A stretch of 64,000 nucleotides of DNA, from the NCBI RefSeq assembly GCF_000332135.1, contig NZ_KB235896.1, positions 3,057,321 to 3,121,320 of the forward strand, in the 5' to 3' direction. Source of the DNA: Anabaena sp. PCC 7108. Lineage in GTDB: Bacteria; Cyanobacteriota; Cyanobacteriia; Cyanobacteriales; Nostocaceae. Below, one piece after another: positions 28,289 through 36,525 of this stretch. A program made the position numbers and the translations under genes. Position 1 is the first letter of the stretch, and every line of letters begins with the position of its first letter. Below the pieces are notes generated by a model, which saw only the letters and a list, made by a program, of their open reading frames with translations, searched no databases and was not told where the DNA came from.

Positions 28289-28329
28289 GTCTGAATCAGG
28301 ATGTGCAGGATTTAAGGATTTACAGGATG
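28289..28329. repeat. Left inverted repeat of the HNH cassette
   Basis: GTCTGAATCAGGATGTGCAG continuing to GATTTACAGGATG. Its inverted partner is at 29391-29433 (CCTGTAAATCC...GATTCAGAC); the two match almost throughout except a 2-nt indel and a few changes. They enclose the two-gene HNH unit. Confidence 0.85.
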
Positions 28330-28374
28330 TTGTTTAATTGTGGTTACACACTACTACAAATTATAAAATCATTG

Positions 28375-28776
28375 CTATTTTGACCTTAATTTTTTTCGTT
28401 CAGTTAGTCTATCTTCGTTATTCATTTGCAATAATTTAACTGTTGTTCTTCCTTCAGGAGTTAAACCAACTAAAACCACTTCTGAAAACATAAAATGTGA
28501 TTTCCATTCCTGGTTACGTGGGTTAAATAAAAAGCTAAAATTTCCTGTTTCTGGGTCAAATGAACCTAAATCACTACCTTTATATCGGTTACAACGCCAA
28601 CAAGTGAGAGCTAAATTATCAGCATTAGTTTCACCCCCATGCTTTTCTGCAATAATATGGTCAATTTCATGGTGAAAAAATGCGACTTGTGCAGGTAGTA
28701 AACAATATTCACATTGACGTTCTGCACGTTCTTCTACTAACCTGCGAAGTGCAGCCGGAATATAGGATATACTCAC
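28375..28776 (-). CDS. HNH endonuclease-like protein
   Basis: 133 residues. The HNH domain has CEYCLLPAQVAFFHHEIDHI (Cys pair, then the His of the first HNH position), AEKHGGETNADNLALTCWRC (Asn and second Cys pair) and NRYKGSD. The zinc-binding CxxC pairs and the H-N residues are all present. The start ATGA overlaps the end of the upstream gene by 4 bp. The two genes sit between near-identical inverted repeats, suggesting horizontal movement as a unit. Role unknown; nicking or restriction is inference. Confidence 0.82.
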   Translation of the reverse strand: MSISYIPAALRRLVEERAERQCEYCLLPAQVAFFHHEIDHIIAEKHGGETNADNLALTCWRCNRYKGSDLGSFDPETGNFSFLFNPRNQEWKSHFMFSEVVLVGLTPEGRTTVKLLQMNNEDRLTERKKLRSK

Positions 28777-29123
28777 AGGTTATTACTTAAATAAGATAAA
28801 TTACCAGCTTTAATCATGACAATTAAGTGTTCAATACGTTCATACTCATCGAGTTCTTTTGACTCTGTGGGTGTGAGTGTACCTGCTTGACTGCGTGCGA
28901 GTAAGGTACTTAACCTATCTTGCATTTCTGGTGTGGGTTTAAATTCTGCTATTTGTTCAGGTGTGGGGTTACTCGCAAGAAAATTAAGAATATACTTGTA
29001 AATTGTTGTTAGTATAAGGGGTTGTTGAAGACTCAAAGCAAGTAGTTCTGGTAAGTTATCTATCCCTATTTGTGCTATTTGTTGAGATAATTCTTCTGAT
29101 ATGTCTAGGGTAATTTTGGGCAT
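28773..29123 (-). CDS. Small partner protein of the HNH gene, unknown function
   Basis: 116 residues from ATG 29123 (MPKITLDISEELSQQIAQIG); the frame extends to a TTG at 29138. The N-terminus looks like a short beta strand plus helix as in small DNA-binding or antitoxin proteins. The C-terminal half has EQIAEFKPTPEMQDRLSTLL and an acidic helix. It overlaps the HNH start by 4 bp (operon). It could be an antitoxin or specificity partner; not demonstrated. Confidence 0.6.
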   Translation of the reverse strand: MPKITLDISEELSQQIAQIGIDNLPELLALSLQQPLILTTIYKYILNFLASNPTPEQIAEFKPTPEMQDRLSTLLARSQAGTLTPTESKELDEYERIEHLIVMIKAGNLSYLSNNL

Positions 29124-29207
29124 GGTATATTTTTCCAAACTCTTTTATTTTATTATTGTCTAAATTAGGATTTACAGGATTTTAGGATTTACAGGATGTT
29201 GTTTATC

Positions 29208-29230
29208 TTTATCTGCGTTTATCTGCGTTC
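29208..29230. repeat. Left copy of 23-bp inverted repeat around the kinase gene
   Basis: TTTATCTGCG-type decamer repeats. The exact reverse complement over 23 bp is at 31061-31083, just upstream of the kinase, where the decamer continues to 31103. Confidence 0.85.
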
Positions 29231-29390
29231 AGTTATTTTTGATGTTTTTTTTTAACGAACCACAGAGACACAGAGGACACAGAGAAAAAATTTCAGTTAT
29301 CAAAATTTAGATTCATAACTTCTTTGATTAATCTTCTCATTCATATAATTAATTATGTCAGAAGTCGGGGAGATTTAACTACAAAATAAA

Positions 29391-29433
29391 ATCCTGTAAA
29401 TCCTTCTTAAATCCTGGATATCCTGATTCAGAC
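29391..29433. repeat. Right inverted repeat of the HNH cassette
   Basis: Inverted partner of 28289-28329; it ends TCCTGATTCAGAC. It lies between the HNH pair and the 3-prime end of the kinase gene. Confidence 0.85.
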
Positions 29434-29467
29434 TTAATAATTTTCTGTAACCCTTAAATACTACAAT

Positions 29468-31000
29468 CTACAAGTCTTGACGCGAGAGAAGAGATCCCGC
29501 CACTTTCCAATCTGCCCACACAAACAAGGTATTGGTATACTTCAAATCTCTTCCTATCCCTCTCACCACATTCCCAATTGGGAGGTGGCCTTCTGGTGCT
29601 TGTATATCCAAAGTAATATCACTGTAGTCCAACAAGCTTCCTCCTTTTCTCCATCCTACCTTGTTTAAGAACTTCGTCAAGATTTCGCTGTTAAATTCTC
29701 TCGTTCCACCATAACCTTGATAAATTCGTTTCTGCACAGAAAAACCAAATTTACCATGACTGTATTTTACCCACAACTGGTCAATGGTGCGGAGGTCTGC
29801 ATAGGGAAAATTATCAATACTATTAATATCTAACCAACCTTCCTTTTCCCGTTTCGCAACCGCTAACATTACCTTTCTTGTTTCCTTATCCGCTTCTTTC
29901 CATTTTCCAGCTTTGAGGTAGTTTTGCAGTTTTCTGTAGTCCATTCCTAGATCTGATTTTAATTCTACCTCTTGGTTTACAGGCTGAGGTGTGAAACTTT
30001 GAGGAATGAAAATTTCCTTTATCTTAGATAAGAAAGAAGAAGAATTTTGTGGTTGTGGTAAACGAACAGTGTTTACAGGTGGAGGTGTGGCGATATTTTG
30101 CTTTTGTCTTGGTTGTGGTTGAGGTGTAGAAATAGGTACAGGTTTATTTACCAAACCCAACATATCCCGAAACTCCCGCATACTTTGCGGACGGTTTATA
30201 GGTTCTAATTCCAAACCTTTAACAATCGTTTGATTTAATTTATCACTAATTCTTGAATTTAATTGTTTAGGTTCTATTAAATCATTATTTAACATCTTCC
30301 TCGCTAAAGATGCAGTGGGAGTATCTCCAGTCACTAAATAAAACAATGAAGCAGCTAAAGTATAAACATCTATGGTTGCATATTTTTCCGTTTCTAGCAT
30401 TTGTTCCCAAGGTGCAAAAGCTAAATTAGCAGCTTGGTTAATACTTTGACTATTCACATTTCCCGCTAAACCAAAATCTATTAAAACTACAGTATTGCTA
30501 TTTTCTTTTAAAATCATATTTCCAGGATGTGCGTCTCGGTGAATAATGCCATTTTGATGACAAAGAGATAAAGCGTCAGCAATTTGTTTAATATAATCAA
30601 TGGCAATAGATTCTGATAAAATACCCTTATCTTGCACCAAGTGATATAAATTTTCGCCCTTGACAAAATCCATCACCAAACATGGTAAATCATCCTCTTC
30701 AAAAAAGTCGATAATTCTGACAATATGGGGATGATGATTTTGAGTCATTTTAGCTAATGTTCTTCCTTCCTTGCGGAAAGCTTCTACATATTTAGGATAA
30801 TTAGCATCTCTAAACAAACGACTATTAGGAGTTTTAATAACAACGGGAAAATTTAAATCTTGATGTATAGCTTTATAAGTAACACCAAAACCCCCAGCAC
30901 CAATTTCTTCTTCTATTACATATTGCGGACGTTGTTTTAATGGCTTTCCTGGTTGTAACATAGAAAAATGTATGCTTAAATATGTCCGTAATTGTAACAT
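29468..31000 (-). CDS. Ser/Thr protein kinase with C-terminal GUN4 domain
   Basis: 510 residues from ATG 31000; a TTG at 31006 is also open and Met16 of that frame (30961) is the start most relatives would use. Kinase domain: EEIGAGGFGVTY (glycine loop), VVIKT (Lys), GIIHRDAHPGN catalytic loop and DFGLAG. A Pro/Gln-rich linker (about 290-330) follows. The C-terminal GUN4 domain (about 350-490) has DYRKLQNYLKAGKWKEADKE, DLRTIDQLWVKYS and GKFGFSVQKRIY. GUN4 domains bind porphyrins and assist Mg-chelatase, so the fusion may sense tetrapyrroles. The catalytic loop has His where Lys is usual (RDAHPGN). Confidence 0.88.
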   Translation of the reverse strand: MLQLRTYLSIHFSMLQPGKPLKQRPQYVIEEEIGAGGFGVTYKAIHQDLNFPVVIKTPNSRLFRDANYPKYVEAFRKEGRTLAKMTQNHHPHIVRIIDFFEEDDLPCLVMDFVKGENLYHLVQDKGILSESIAIDYIKQIADALSLCHQNGIIHRDAHPGNMILKENSNTVVLIDFGLAGNVNSQSINQAANLAFAPWEQMLETEKYATIDVYTLAASLFYLVTGDTPTASLARKMLNNDLIEPKQLNSRISDKLNQTIVKGLELEPINRPQSMREFRDMLGLVNKPVPISTPQPQPRQKQNIATPPPVNTVRLPQPQNSSSFLSKIKEIFIPQSFTPQPVNQEVELKSDLGMDYRKLQNYLKAGKWKEADKETRKVMLAVAKREKEGWLDINSIDNFPYADLRTIDQLWVKYSHGKFGFSVQKRIYQGYGGTREFNSEILTKFLNKVGWRKGGSLLDYSDITLDIQAPEGHLPIGNVVRGIGRDLKYTNTLFVWADWKVAGSLLSRQDL

Positions 31001-31060
31001 ATCCAACTAGTTAAAAATCCCAGTCACTTTCCAACCAAAAACCACCGTCCTCAAATAATC

Positions 31061-31103
31061 GAACGCAGATAAACGCAGATAAACACAGATAAACACAGAT
31101 AAA
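31061..31103. repeat. Decamer tandem repeats upstream of the kinase
   Basis: Four tandem AACGCAGATA/AACACAGATA units. The first 23 bp are the exact inverse of 29208-29230. Confidence 0.85.
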
Positions 31104-31165
31104 AATTTAAACATCTTCTCTCTGTGTCTGGAGTAATTCGTTAATAAAAACTCAGATTCACCAAC

Positions 31166-32434
31166 ATGATTAAAATACTCCACCTTTCCGATATCCACAT
31201 GGGAAGCGGTTTCTCCCACGGACGCATCAATTCGGCAACAGGATTAAATACACGATTGGAGGATTTTGTCAAGACTTTATCTTTATGTATTGACCGAGCC
31301 TTAACAGAATCAGTAGATATGGTGATATTTGGCGGTGATGCTTTTCCTGATGCTACACCAGCGCCTTACGTACAAGAAGCTTTTGCTAGTCAATTTCGTC
31401 GCCTTGTTGATGCTGATATTCCTACGGTGCTGTTGGTGGGTAATCATGACCAACATTCCCAAGGAGTGGGTGGCGCAAGTTTAAATATTTACCGGACTTT
31501 AGGTGTACGGGGGTTTGTGGTGGGTGATACTTTGACTACTCACAGCATCCAAACCCGTAACGGGAAGGTACAAATAATTACTCTCCCTTGGTTAACTCGT
31601 TCCACTCTGATGACTCGTCAAGAAACTGCGGGTTTGTCTATGGCGGATGTTAATCAACTGTTAACAGATCGGTTACAAGTGGTTTTAGAAGGAGAAATTC
31701 GCAGACTTGACCCGGATGTACCAACGGTGCTTTTGGCACATTTGATGGCTGATAATGCGACTTTAGGGGCGGAACGTTTGTTGGCTGTAGGTAAAGGTTT
31801 TACTTTACCATTATCTTTGTTGACACGTCCTTGTTTCGATTATGTGGCTTTGGGTCATGTTCATAAACACCAAAATTTAAACAAATCTAATGACCCGCCG
31901 GTGATTTATCCTGGAAGTATTGAACGGGTGGACTTTAGTGAAGAGAAAGAAGATAAAGGTTATGTGATGGTGGAATTGGAACGGGGGAAAGTAAATTGGG
32001 AATTTTGCCCCTTACCTGTAAGAGTATTCCGCACGATTGAGGTAGATTTATCTAAGGCTGATGATCCGCAAGCGGTTTTGTTGAAAGCGATCGCTAAATA
32101 TAATATTCAAGATGCTGTAGTCAGGTTAATTTACAAACTGCGTTCTGAACAATTGGATTTAATTGATAACTCTTCTGTCCATAGTGCTTTAGGTGCAGCG
32201 CATACATATACAATTCAACCTGAGTTAGTTAGTCAGTTAGCTAAACCCCGCATTCCTGAATTAAGCGCTAGTAGCAGCATTGACCCAATGGACGCGCTAA
32301 AAACTTATTTGGATAATCGGGAAGACCTGAAAGACATCGCTGCATCTATGCTAGAGGCAGCACAAAATTTATTAGGAAATGATGGAGAAATTTGGTTAGA
32401 AAGTATGACCAAAACAGTGCTGAGTGTTGAGTAA
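31166..32434 (+). CDS. sbcD: Exonuclease SbcD / Mre11-type phosphoesterase
   Basis: 422-residue calcineurin-like nuclease. Metal-binding motifs in order: ILHLSDIHMG (1-20), IFGGDAFPD (about 52), LVGNHDQHSQ (about 91), LLAHLMAD (about 190) and ALGHVHKHQ (about 228). The set defines SbcD/Mre11, the nuclease half of SbcCD that opens hairpins and trims double-strand ends. No sbcC is adjacent. The start MIKILHLSDIHMG gives the canonical N-terminus. Confidence 0.9.
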   Translation: MIKILHLSDIHMGSGFSHGRINSATGLNTRLEDFVKTLSLCIDRALTESVDMVIFGGDAFPDATPAPYVQEAFASQFRRLVDADIPTVLLVGNHDQHSQGVGGASLNIYRTLGVRGFVVGDTLTTHSIQTRNGKVQIITLPWLTRSTLMTRQETAGLSMADVNQLLTDRLQVVLEGEIRRLDPDVPTVLLAHLMADNATLGAERLLAVGKGFTLPLSLLTRPCFDYVALGHVHKHQNLNKSNDPPVIYPGSIERVDFSEEKEDKGYVMVELERGKVNWEFCPLPVRVFRTIEVDLSKADDPQAVLLKAIAKYNIQDAVVRLIYKLRSEQLDLIDNSSVHSALGAAHTYTIQPELVSQLAKPRIPELSASSSIDPMDALKTYLDNREDLKDIAASMLEAAQNLLGNDGEIWLESMTKTVLSVE

Positions 32435-32682
32435 TCTTCGGTTGGGTTCAAGACTTCTAACAAGATTTATAATTAGGGATAAGTCAGTAGGCGTAAATAA
32501 TTATCGTTGGTATAAAGTATTAGCTTTGTTTCCCTTTCTACACACTCTTTGGTTTGATTGTGCTGTAGAAATTTAACGGTTAATGTGTTAGCAATCTGCC
32601 AAAATTGCTATACTTCCTAAACTTGGGTTTGAGTTAATTCTCAACTGAGTAAAAATATAAACATTTGTCAGGTGGACTTTCT

Positions 32683-34518
32683 ATGTCCTTCTACCCTCAG
32701 GTTAAGCAATTTTTTCTTGGTAAATCCTTACCAACCAGCGCTCATAGTGAAGAAAGATTGAGTAACGCCGCAGCTTTAGCGGTTCTTTCCTCTGATGCTT
32801 TGTCTTCTGTGGCATATGCAACAGAAGAGATTTTGTTGGTTTTAGTAGCAGCTGGAAGTGGTGCGCTGGGTTTGTCTCTACCTATTTCTATCGCTATTAT
32901 TGCCTTACTGGGAATAGTTGTACTTTCCTATCGTCAAACCATTCGTGCTTATCCTCTAGGTGGTGGTTCTTACATTGTCGCTAGAGAAAACCTGGGTTTG
33001 TATCCAGGTTTAGTCGCAGGTGGTTCGCTGATGATTGACTATATTCTAACTGTGACTGTCAGTATATCTGCGGGTACAGCAGCCTTAACATCAGCAATTC
33101 CATCGCTGCAATCTCATACAGTGATTCTGTGTTTGATGTTCATCTTTTTGCTAATGCTGGCAAATCTCCGGGGTGTGAAGGAATCAGGTAAGATATTTAT
33201 GGTTCCTACCTATGCCTTTATTGCCAGTATTTTTGTATTAATTGGCATGGGTTTATTTAAACAAGCAACTGGACAGGTGTCTGCACAATATCCGCCAATT
33301 CCTGTGACAGAAGGACTGAGTTTGTTTTTCATTTTACGGGCTTTCTCCGCCGGATGTACGGCATTAACAGGAGTAGAAGCAATATCTGATGGGGTGTTAG
33401 CTTTTAAAGCACCAGAATGGAAAAACGCTCGTCTGACATTGCTCTATTTGGGCGTAATTCTGGGGCTAATGTTTGTTGGTATTACGTATTTAGTCAACAT
33501 TTATCATATTATTCCCGAAGCAGAACAAACCGTAGTTTCTCAGCTGGGTAGGCAGATTTTAGGAACAGGCCCTGTTTACTATTTTGTCCAAATTGTGACG
33601 CTGTTGGTGCTGATGTTAGCGGCTAATACTAGCTATGCAGATTTCCCCAGACTGTGTTACTTTTTGGCACGAGATGGATTTTTACCGCGTCAGTTGTCTT
33701 TGTTAGGCGATCGCTTGGTTTATTCTAATGGTATTGTCCTCCTGAGCGTCTGTGCCGGGATTTTGGTGATTATCTTTAAAGGACAAGTTAACGCTGTCAT
33801 TCCTCTTTATGCAGTTGGTGTATTTACTTCCTTTACCCTTTCCCAAGCGGGAATGGTACGTCACTGGTTTCAAGAACATAACGGGAATTGGCGTGCAAGC
33901 GCGATCATGAATGGTTTAGGTGCGATCGCTACATTTGTCGTTTTGTTAGTCATTATTTCCACTAAGTTCATTTTAGGAGCTTGGTTAGTGGTGGTAGCAA
34001 TTCCAGTTGTAGTGAGTCTATTTTCAGCTATTCATCGCCACTATGAATATGTAGCTCAACGTCTCAGTATTGAGGGCATAGCCCCCCGTAGTTACATCCC
34101 TAGACCGAAACCAGCGGTAATCACTCATCCTGCTGTAGTTGTAGTTGGACAACTTAACCGAGGAACGGTAGAAGCTTTAGACTATGCTCGGACTATTGCT
34201 GATGAAATTGTAGCCGTTCATGTAGATATGGGTGCAACAGACCGGGACAAACTGCAGGAAAAATGGCAGAGTCTTGAGTCAGATATTGTGTTAGAAATTA
34301 TCGATTCTCCTTACCGTTCTGTCATTGACCCAATTGTTGATTTTGTCAGTCAATTTGAGGAACGTCATCCAGAGGTTTTTACTACTATTATTATTCCCGC
34401 TTTTGTGACGCGCAATTGGTGGGATAGTATTCTACACAACCAAACAACTTTATTTCTCAAAAGTTCTCTCCGAGCTAAAAAAAGTCGAGTTGTCACCACT
34501 GTCAGATATTATCTTTAA
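32683..34518 (+). CDS. APC-family permease with C-terminal stress-protein-like domain
   Basis: 611 residues from ATG 32683, chosen because CAGGTGGA lies just upstream; a TTG at 32665 is in frame. About 12 hydrophobic helices cover 40-460, with SDALSSVAYATEEILLVL and YRQTIRAYPLGGGSYIVARE typical of a bacterial amino-acid/polyamine/K+ permease group. The last about 130 residues are soluble (VVVVGQLNRGTVEALDYART, VHVDMG) and resemble a universal-stress-type alpha/beta domain. Substrate unknown. Confidence 0.8.
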   Translation: MSFYPQVKQFFLGKSLPTSAHSEERLSNAAALAVLSSDALSSVAYATEEILLVLVAAGSGALGLSLPISIAIIALLGIVVLSYRQTIRAYPLGGGSYIVARENLGLYPGLVAGGSLMIDYILTVTVSISAGTAALTSAIPSLQSHTVILCLMFIFLLMLANLRGVKESGKIFMVPTYAFIASIFVLIGMGLFKQATGQVSAQYPPIPVTEGLSLFFILRAFSAGCTALTGVEAISDGVLAFKAPEWKNARLTLLYLGVILGLMFVGITYLVNIYHIIPEAEQTVVSQLGRQILGTGPVYYFVQIVTLLVLMLAANTSYADFPRLCYFLARDGFLPRQLSLLGDRLVYSNGIVLLSVCAGILVIIFKGQVNAVIPLYAVGVFTSFTLSQAGMVRHWFQEHNGNWRASAIMNGLGAIATFVVLLVIISTKFILGAWLVVVAIPVVVSLFSAIHRHYEYVAQRLSIEGIAPRSYIPRPKPAVITHPAVVVVGQLNRGTVEALDYARTIADEIVAVHVDMGATDRDKLQEKWQSLESDIVLEIIDSPYRSVIDPIVDFVSQFEERHPEVFTTIIIPAFVTRNWWDSILHNQTTLFLKSSLRAKKSRVVTTVRYYL

Positions 34519-34672
34519 TTCAGACACCGAATTGGTGTTAGGAAAATTATAGTTTGGGTAGAATGTAAGCACCGAAGGTAACTTCCCGTTTAAGGAAATC
34601 CAAAAAAATATAAATTATCCAATTTCACACAATCACAATAACTTTTACTACAAACATAACCCCTGCTTATTT

Positions 34673-34886
34673 AGGGGTTGCTGAAAAAGTTATCTGTGGA
34701 GACTAGGGAACTCTTAACAGGGAACAGGGAACAGTTTCAAGAGTTGGATGGGAGCGAATTTTCCTTTGCATCAACCTTAAATGCAAGGTTTTCGAGTTCC
34801 CACGTCATAAAATCTTGCACTTTTTGAAAATCAAAATATCTAAAACTGTTTACCTGTAATGTTTTGAGATTTATTAAGCAAACCCT
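34673..34886. mobile_element. MITE, 214 bp, AGGGxTTGCT family (copy 1)
   Basis: Left end AGGGGTTGCTGAAAAAGTT; right end read inward AGGGTTTGCTTAATAAATC. ATTT is duplicated on both sides (34669-34672 and 34887-34890). Inner motifs shared with copy 2 include GGGAACAGGGAACAG and ATCTTGCACTTTxxxxx. No ORF. Confidence 0.8.
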
Positions 34887-35105
34887 ATTTACCTAAAAGC
34901 GATGGGGTATTTTTTATTTAGAAGTCCCTTAGGGTAGTGAAACCCAGTAAATTCACCAAAATTTTGGGTTTTTTTCTAACCCTAAGGAGAAGTAATCTAC
35001 ACTTCAACCTCTTATTTTAGAAGAAGTTAAAGCTGCTTGTTTTAGAAGTGGGAGACTTAAACCCACAGAGGTTGTTAAAAATTTATGAATTTACCAAAGA
35101 TGTTG

Positions 35106-35387
35106 TCAAATATTAGGAGTATTTTTGATACTAGTTACGCAGGAATTAATGTGGGAGCGGATAGCTCGCTCATAAACAACAGTCTGAGCCGTGCGTATAC
35201 CTACATTTTGATACACCAAGTTAATTTCTGGAAATTCGCACCAAGTCATCAAAAAAACGTCTTTGGCTGGAGTAGTAATTTCATAATTATTCTCTTGCCT
35301 TTTCTTGATGAGCCTGCAATTATTTAGTTTCAATTTTTGTCTAAACAATTGCTCAAACTCTAGAACTGAACTTGAAGTAGCTTGCAT
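35106..35387 (-). CDS. Hypothetical 93-residue protein
   Basis: Reads MQATSSSVLEFEQLFRQKLK and has a plausible alternating helix/strand pattern (NYEITTPAKDVFLMTWCEFP). No family recognised. A perfect 14-bp palindrome CACGTTTAAACGTG lies 9 bp upstream of its ATG (35396-35409), supporting a regulated real gene. It is isolated between two MITEs, and a chance frame remains possible. Confidence 0.42.
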   Translation of the reverse strand: MQATSSSVLEFEQLFRQKLKLNNCRLIKKRQENNYEITTPAKDVFLMTWCEFPEINLVYQNVGIRTAQTVVYERAIRSHINSCVTSIKNTPNI

Positions 35388-35395
35388 TGGTTATA

Positions 35396-35409
35396 CACGT
35401 TTAAACGTG
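35396..35409. promoter_or_regulatory. Perfect 14-bp palindrome upstream of the 93-residue ORF
   Basis: CACGTTTAAACGTG, a dyad-symmetric operator-like site ending 9 bp before the start codon at 35387. No known regulator was matched. Confidence 0.4.
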
Positions 35410-35590
35410 CCACTTGGATAAACACAGTCTTGTGATACTGTTCAGTATGACACTTTTTTGGCAAGTTGGGTTTTTAAACTGCAAGTTTGAGGGGGTTAAT
35501 GCTCAGAGAAATCCGGGTCTAAGCCTTGGTGCTATGGAGTTTACAGACTCTCCCTAACTTAAATCTAGCTCTTATGAATGTGAATTAAAT

Positions 35591-35806
35591 AGGGCTTGCT
35601 GAGAAAGTCTTTCCGTTGAGGCAGGGAACAGGGAACAGGGAACAGGGAACAGTTTCAGCTATCTGTCATCCCCAAATTTTTGGATTTCTTAGCCCCAAAA
35701 TGCACAGTTTTTCAGGTCTAACCTTCAAAAATCTTGCACTTTGTTTCCTCTTGTTCAGCCCCAAACCTTTGATTTATCTGGGTTTTGCATTTATTCAGCA
35801 AGCCCT
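35591..35806. mobile_element. MITE, 216 bp, AGGGxTTGCT family (copy 2)
   Basis: Left end AGGGCTTGCTGAGAAAGTC; right end read inward AGGGCTTGCTGAATAAATG. AAAT lies directly outside both ends (35587-35590 and 35807-35810). An internal GGGAACA heptamer run lies at about 35626-35651. Related to copy 1 through ends, size and inner motifs. Confidence 0.83.
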
Positions 35807-35880
35807 AAATAAAGTACAATTCTTAACTTAGTAATCTCATGTTGGGTTACATTGTTGCTGCACCCAACCTACAAAGAATT

Positions 35881-36082
35881 TAGGACTTACGCACTATACA
35901 AACTGGACATGATATGAATCAACGATAATTGGTTATTGCCGACTGTAAGGACAACATATTATTAAAGTGCGTCAGATGTAGAAAATCTGTTAATTGTGCC
36001 AAATTATCGACTCTGACGCACTCTACCAGAAACTGAAACCCAAACTCTATATTTGGTGTGTTCTGTCCATGCGTAAGTCCTA
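35881..36082. mobile_element. MITE, 202 bp, TAGGACTTACGCA family
   Basis: Perfect 13-bp terminal inverted repeats TAGGACTTACGCA / TGCGTAAGTCCTA. GAATT lies exactly outside both ends (35876-35880 and 36083-36087). An inner inverted repeat GTGCGTCAGA / TCTGACGCAC is shared with the shorter copies at 39833 and 55880. Confidence 0.85.
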
Positions 36083-36113
36083 GAATTGTAAATTATTGAC
36101 ACTCTCAGGTCTA

Positions 36114-36480
36114 AAGATACTGAGATTCTGCGGACAGAGTAAAACTCTCGCTGCGACCGTCAAGCGTCGCCTAAACGCTCAAAGCAACTACCAATTAAGG
36201 TGTCGAAATTGCGCTTACTTTGACTAATTTCAAAGCTTTCAGAGTCCATCACTAAGCCAATTCGCGGTACGCTCCGCAACCTGCCATTAATTGCTCTTTC
36301 TGGTCATACTGTCGTCAGGACTTAAAGCCTAACCGTTGTTTCACGGGAGCCGGGATTTCTCCGTACTAGGATGCTTCAACACGTAGACAGTTATTCTTAC
36401 TCACAACCCAATTTTAGCACAAATGCCACGGGGATTAAAATCCCTCGTGTCTTTCATATCTCAGTACTAAAGCCACTGAG
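36114..36480 (-). mobile_element. Possible decayed IS200/IS605-type end (tentative)
   Basis: Non-coding, less AT-rich than its surroundings. On the minus strand it has two hairpins just after the cyclase stop (CTCAGT...ACTGAG at 36460-36480 and CACGAGGGATT...AATCCCCGTG at 36427-36449), and further on ATCTTTAGACCTGAGAGTGT near 36100-36120. These resemble the structured ends that follow tnpB genes in cyanobacteria, but no tnpB frame survives and the match is from memory. Confidence 0.3.
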
Positions 36481-36525
36481 TTTTACGCTTACCGGATGTT
36501 TTTATAAATCTACGTTTCTTAAAGC

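Larger units (their letters stand above)
29139..29467. other. Repeat-filled gap between the HNH pair and the kinase gene
   Basis: Contains a second copy of the GGATTTACAGGAT repeat (about 29168-29198), the left copy of the kinase-flanking inverted repeat (29208-29230), a CACAGAG repeat run (29263-29284) and the right inverted repeat of the HNH unit (29391-29433). No gene. Confidence 0.8.
34519..36525. other. 2-kb repeat-rich intergenic region
   Basis: Contains three MITEs (34673-34886, 35591-35806, 35881-36082), one uncertain reverse ORF (35106-35387) with a perfect palindrome in front, and a stretch next to the cyclase gene (36114-36480) with hairpins that may be an IS200/IS605-type remnant. 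It has the look of a neutral landing site for small mobile DNA. Confidence 0.8.

Noticed and set aside
31061-31103. Tandem decamers as possible CRISPR or iterons
   Set aside because: Only four short units, no spacers and no replication gene nearby.
35085-35327. 80-codon plus-strand frame
   Set aside because: Antisense to the slightly better 93-residue reverse frame and without any domain.
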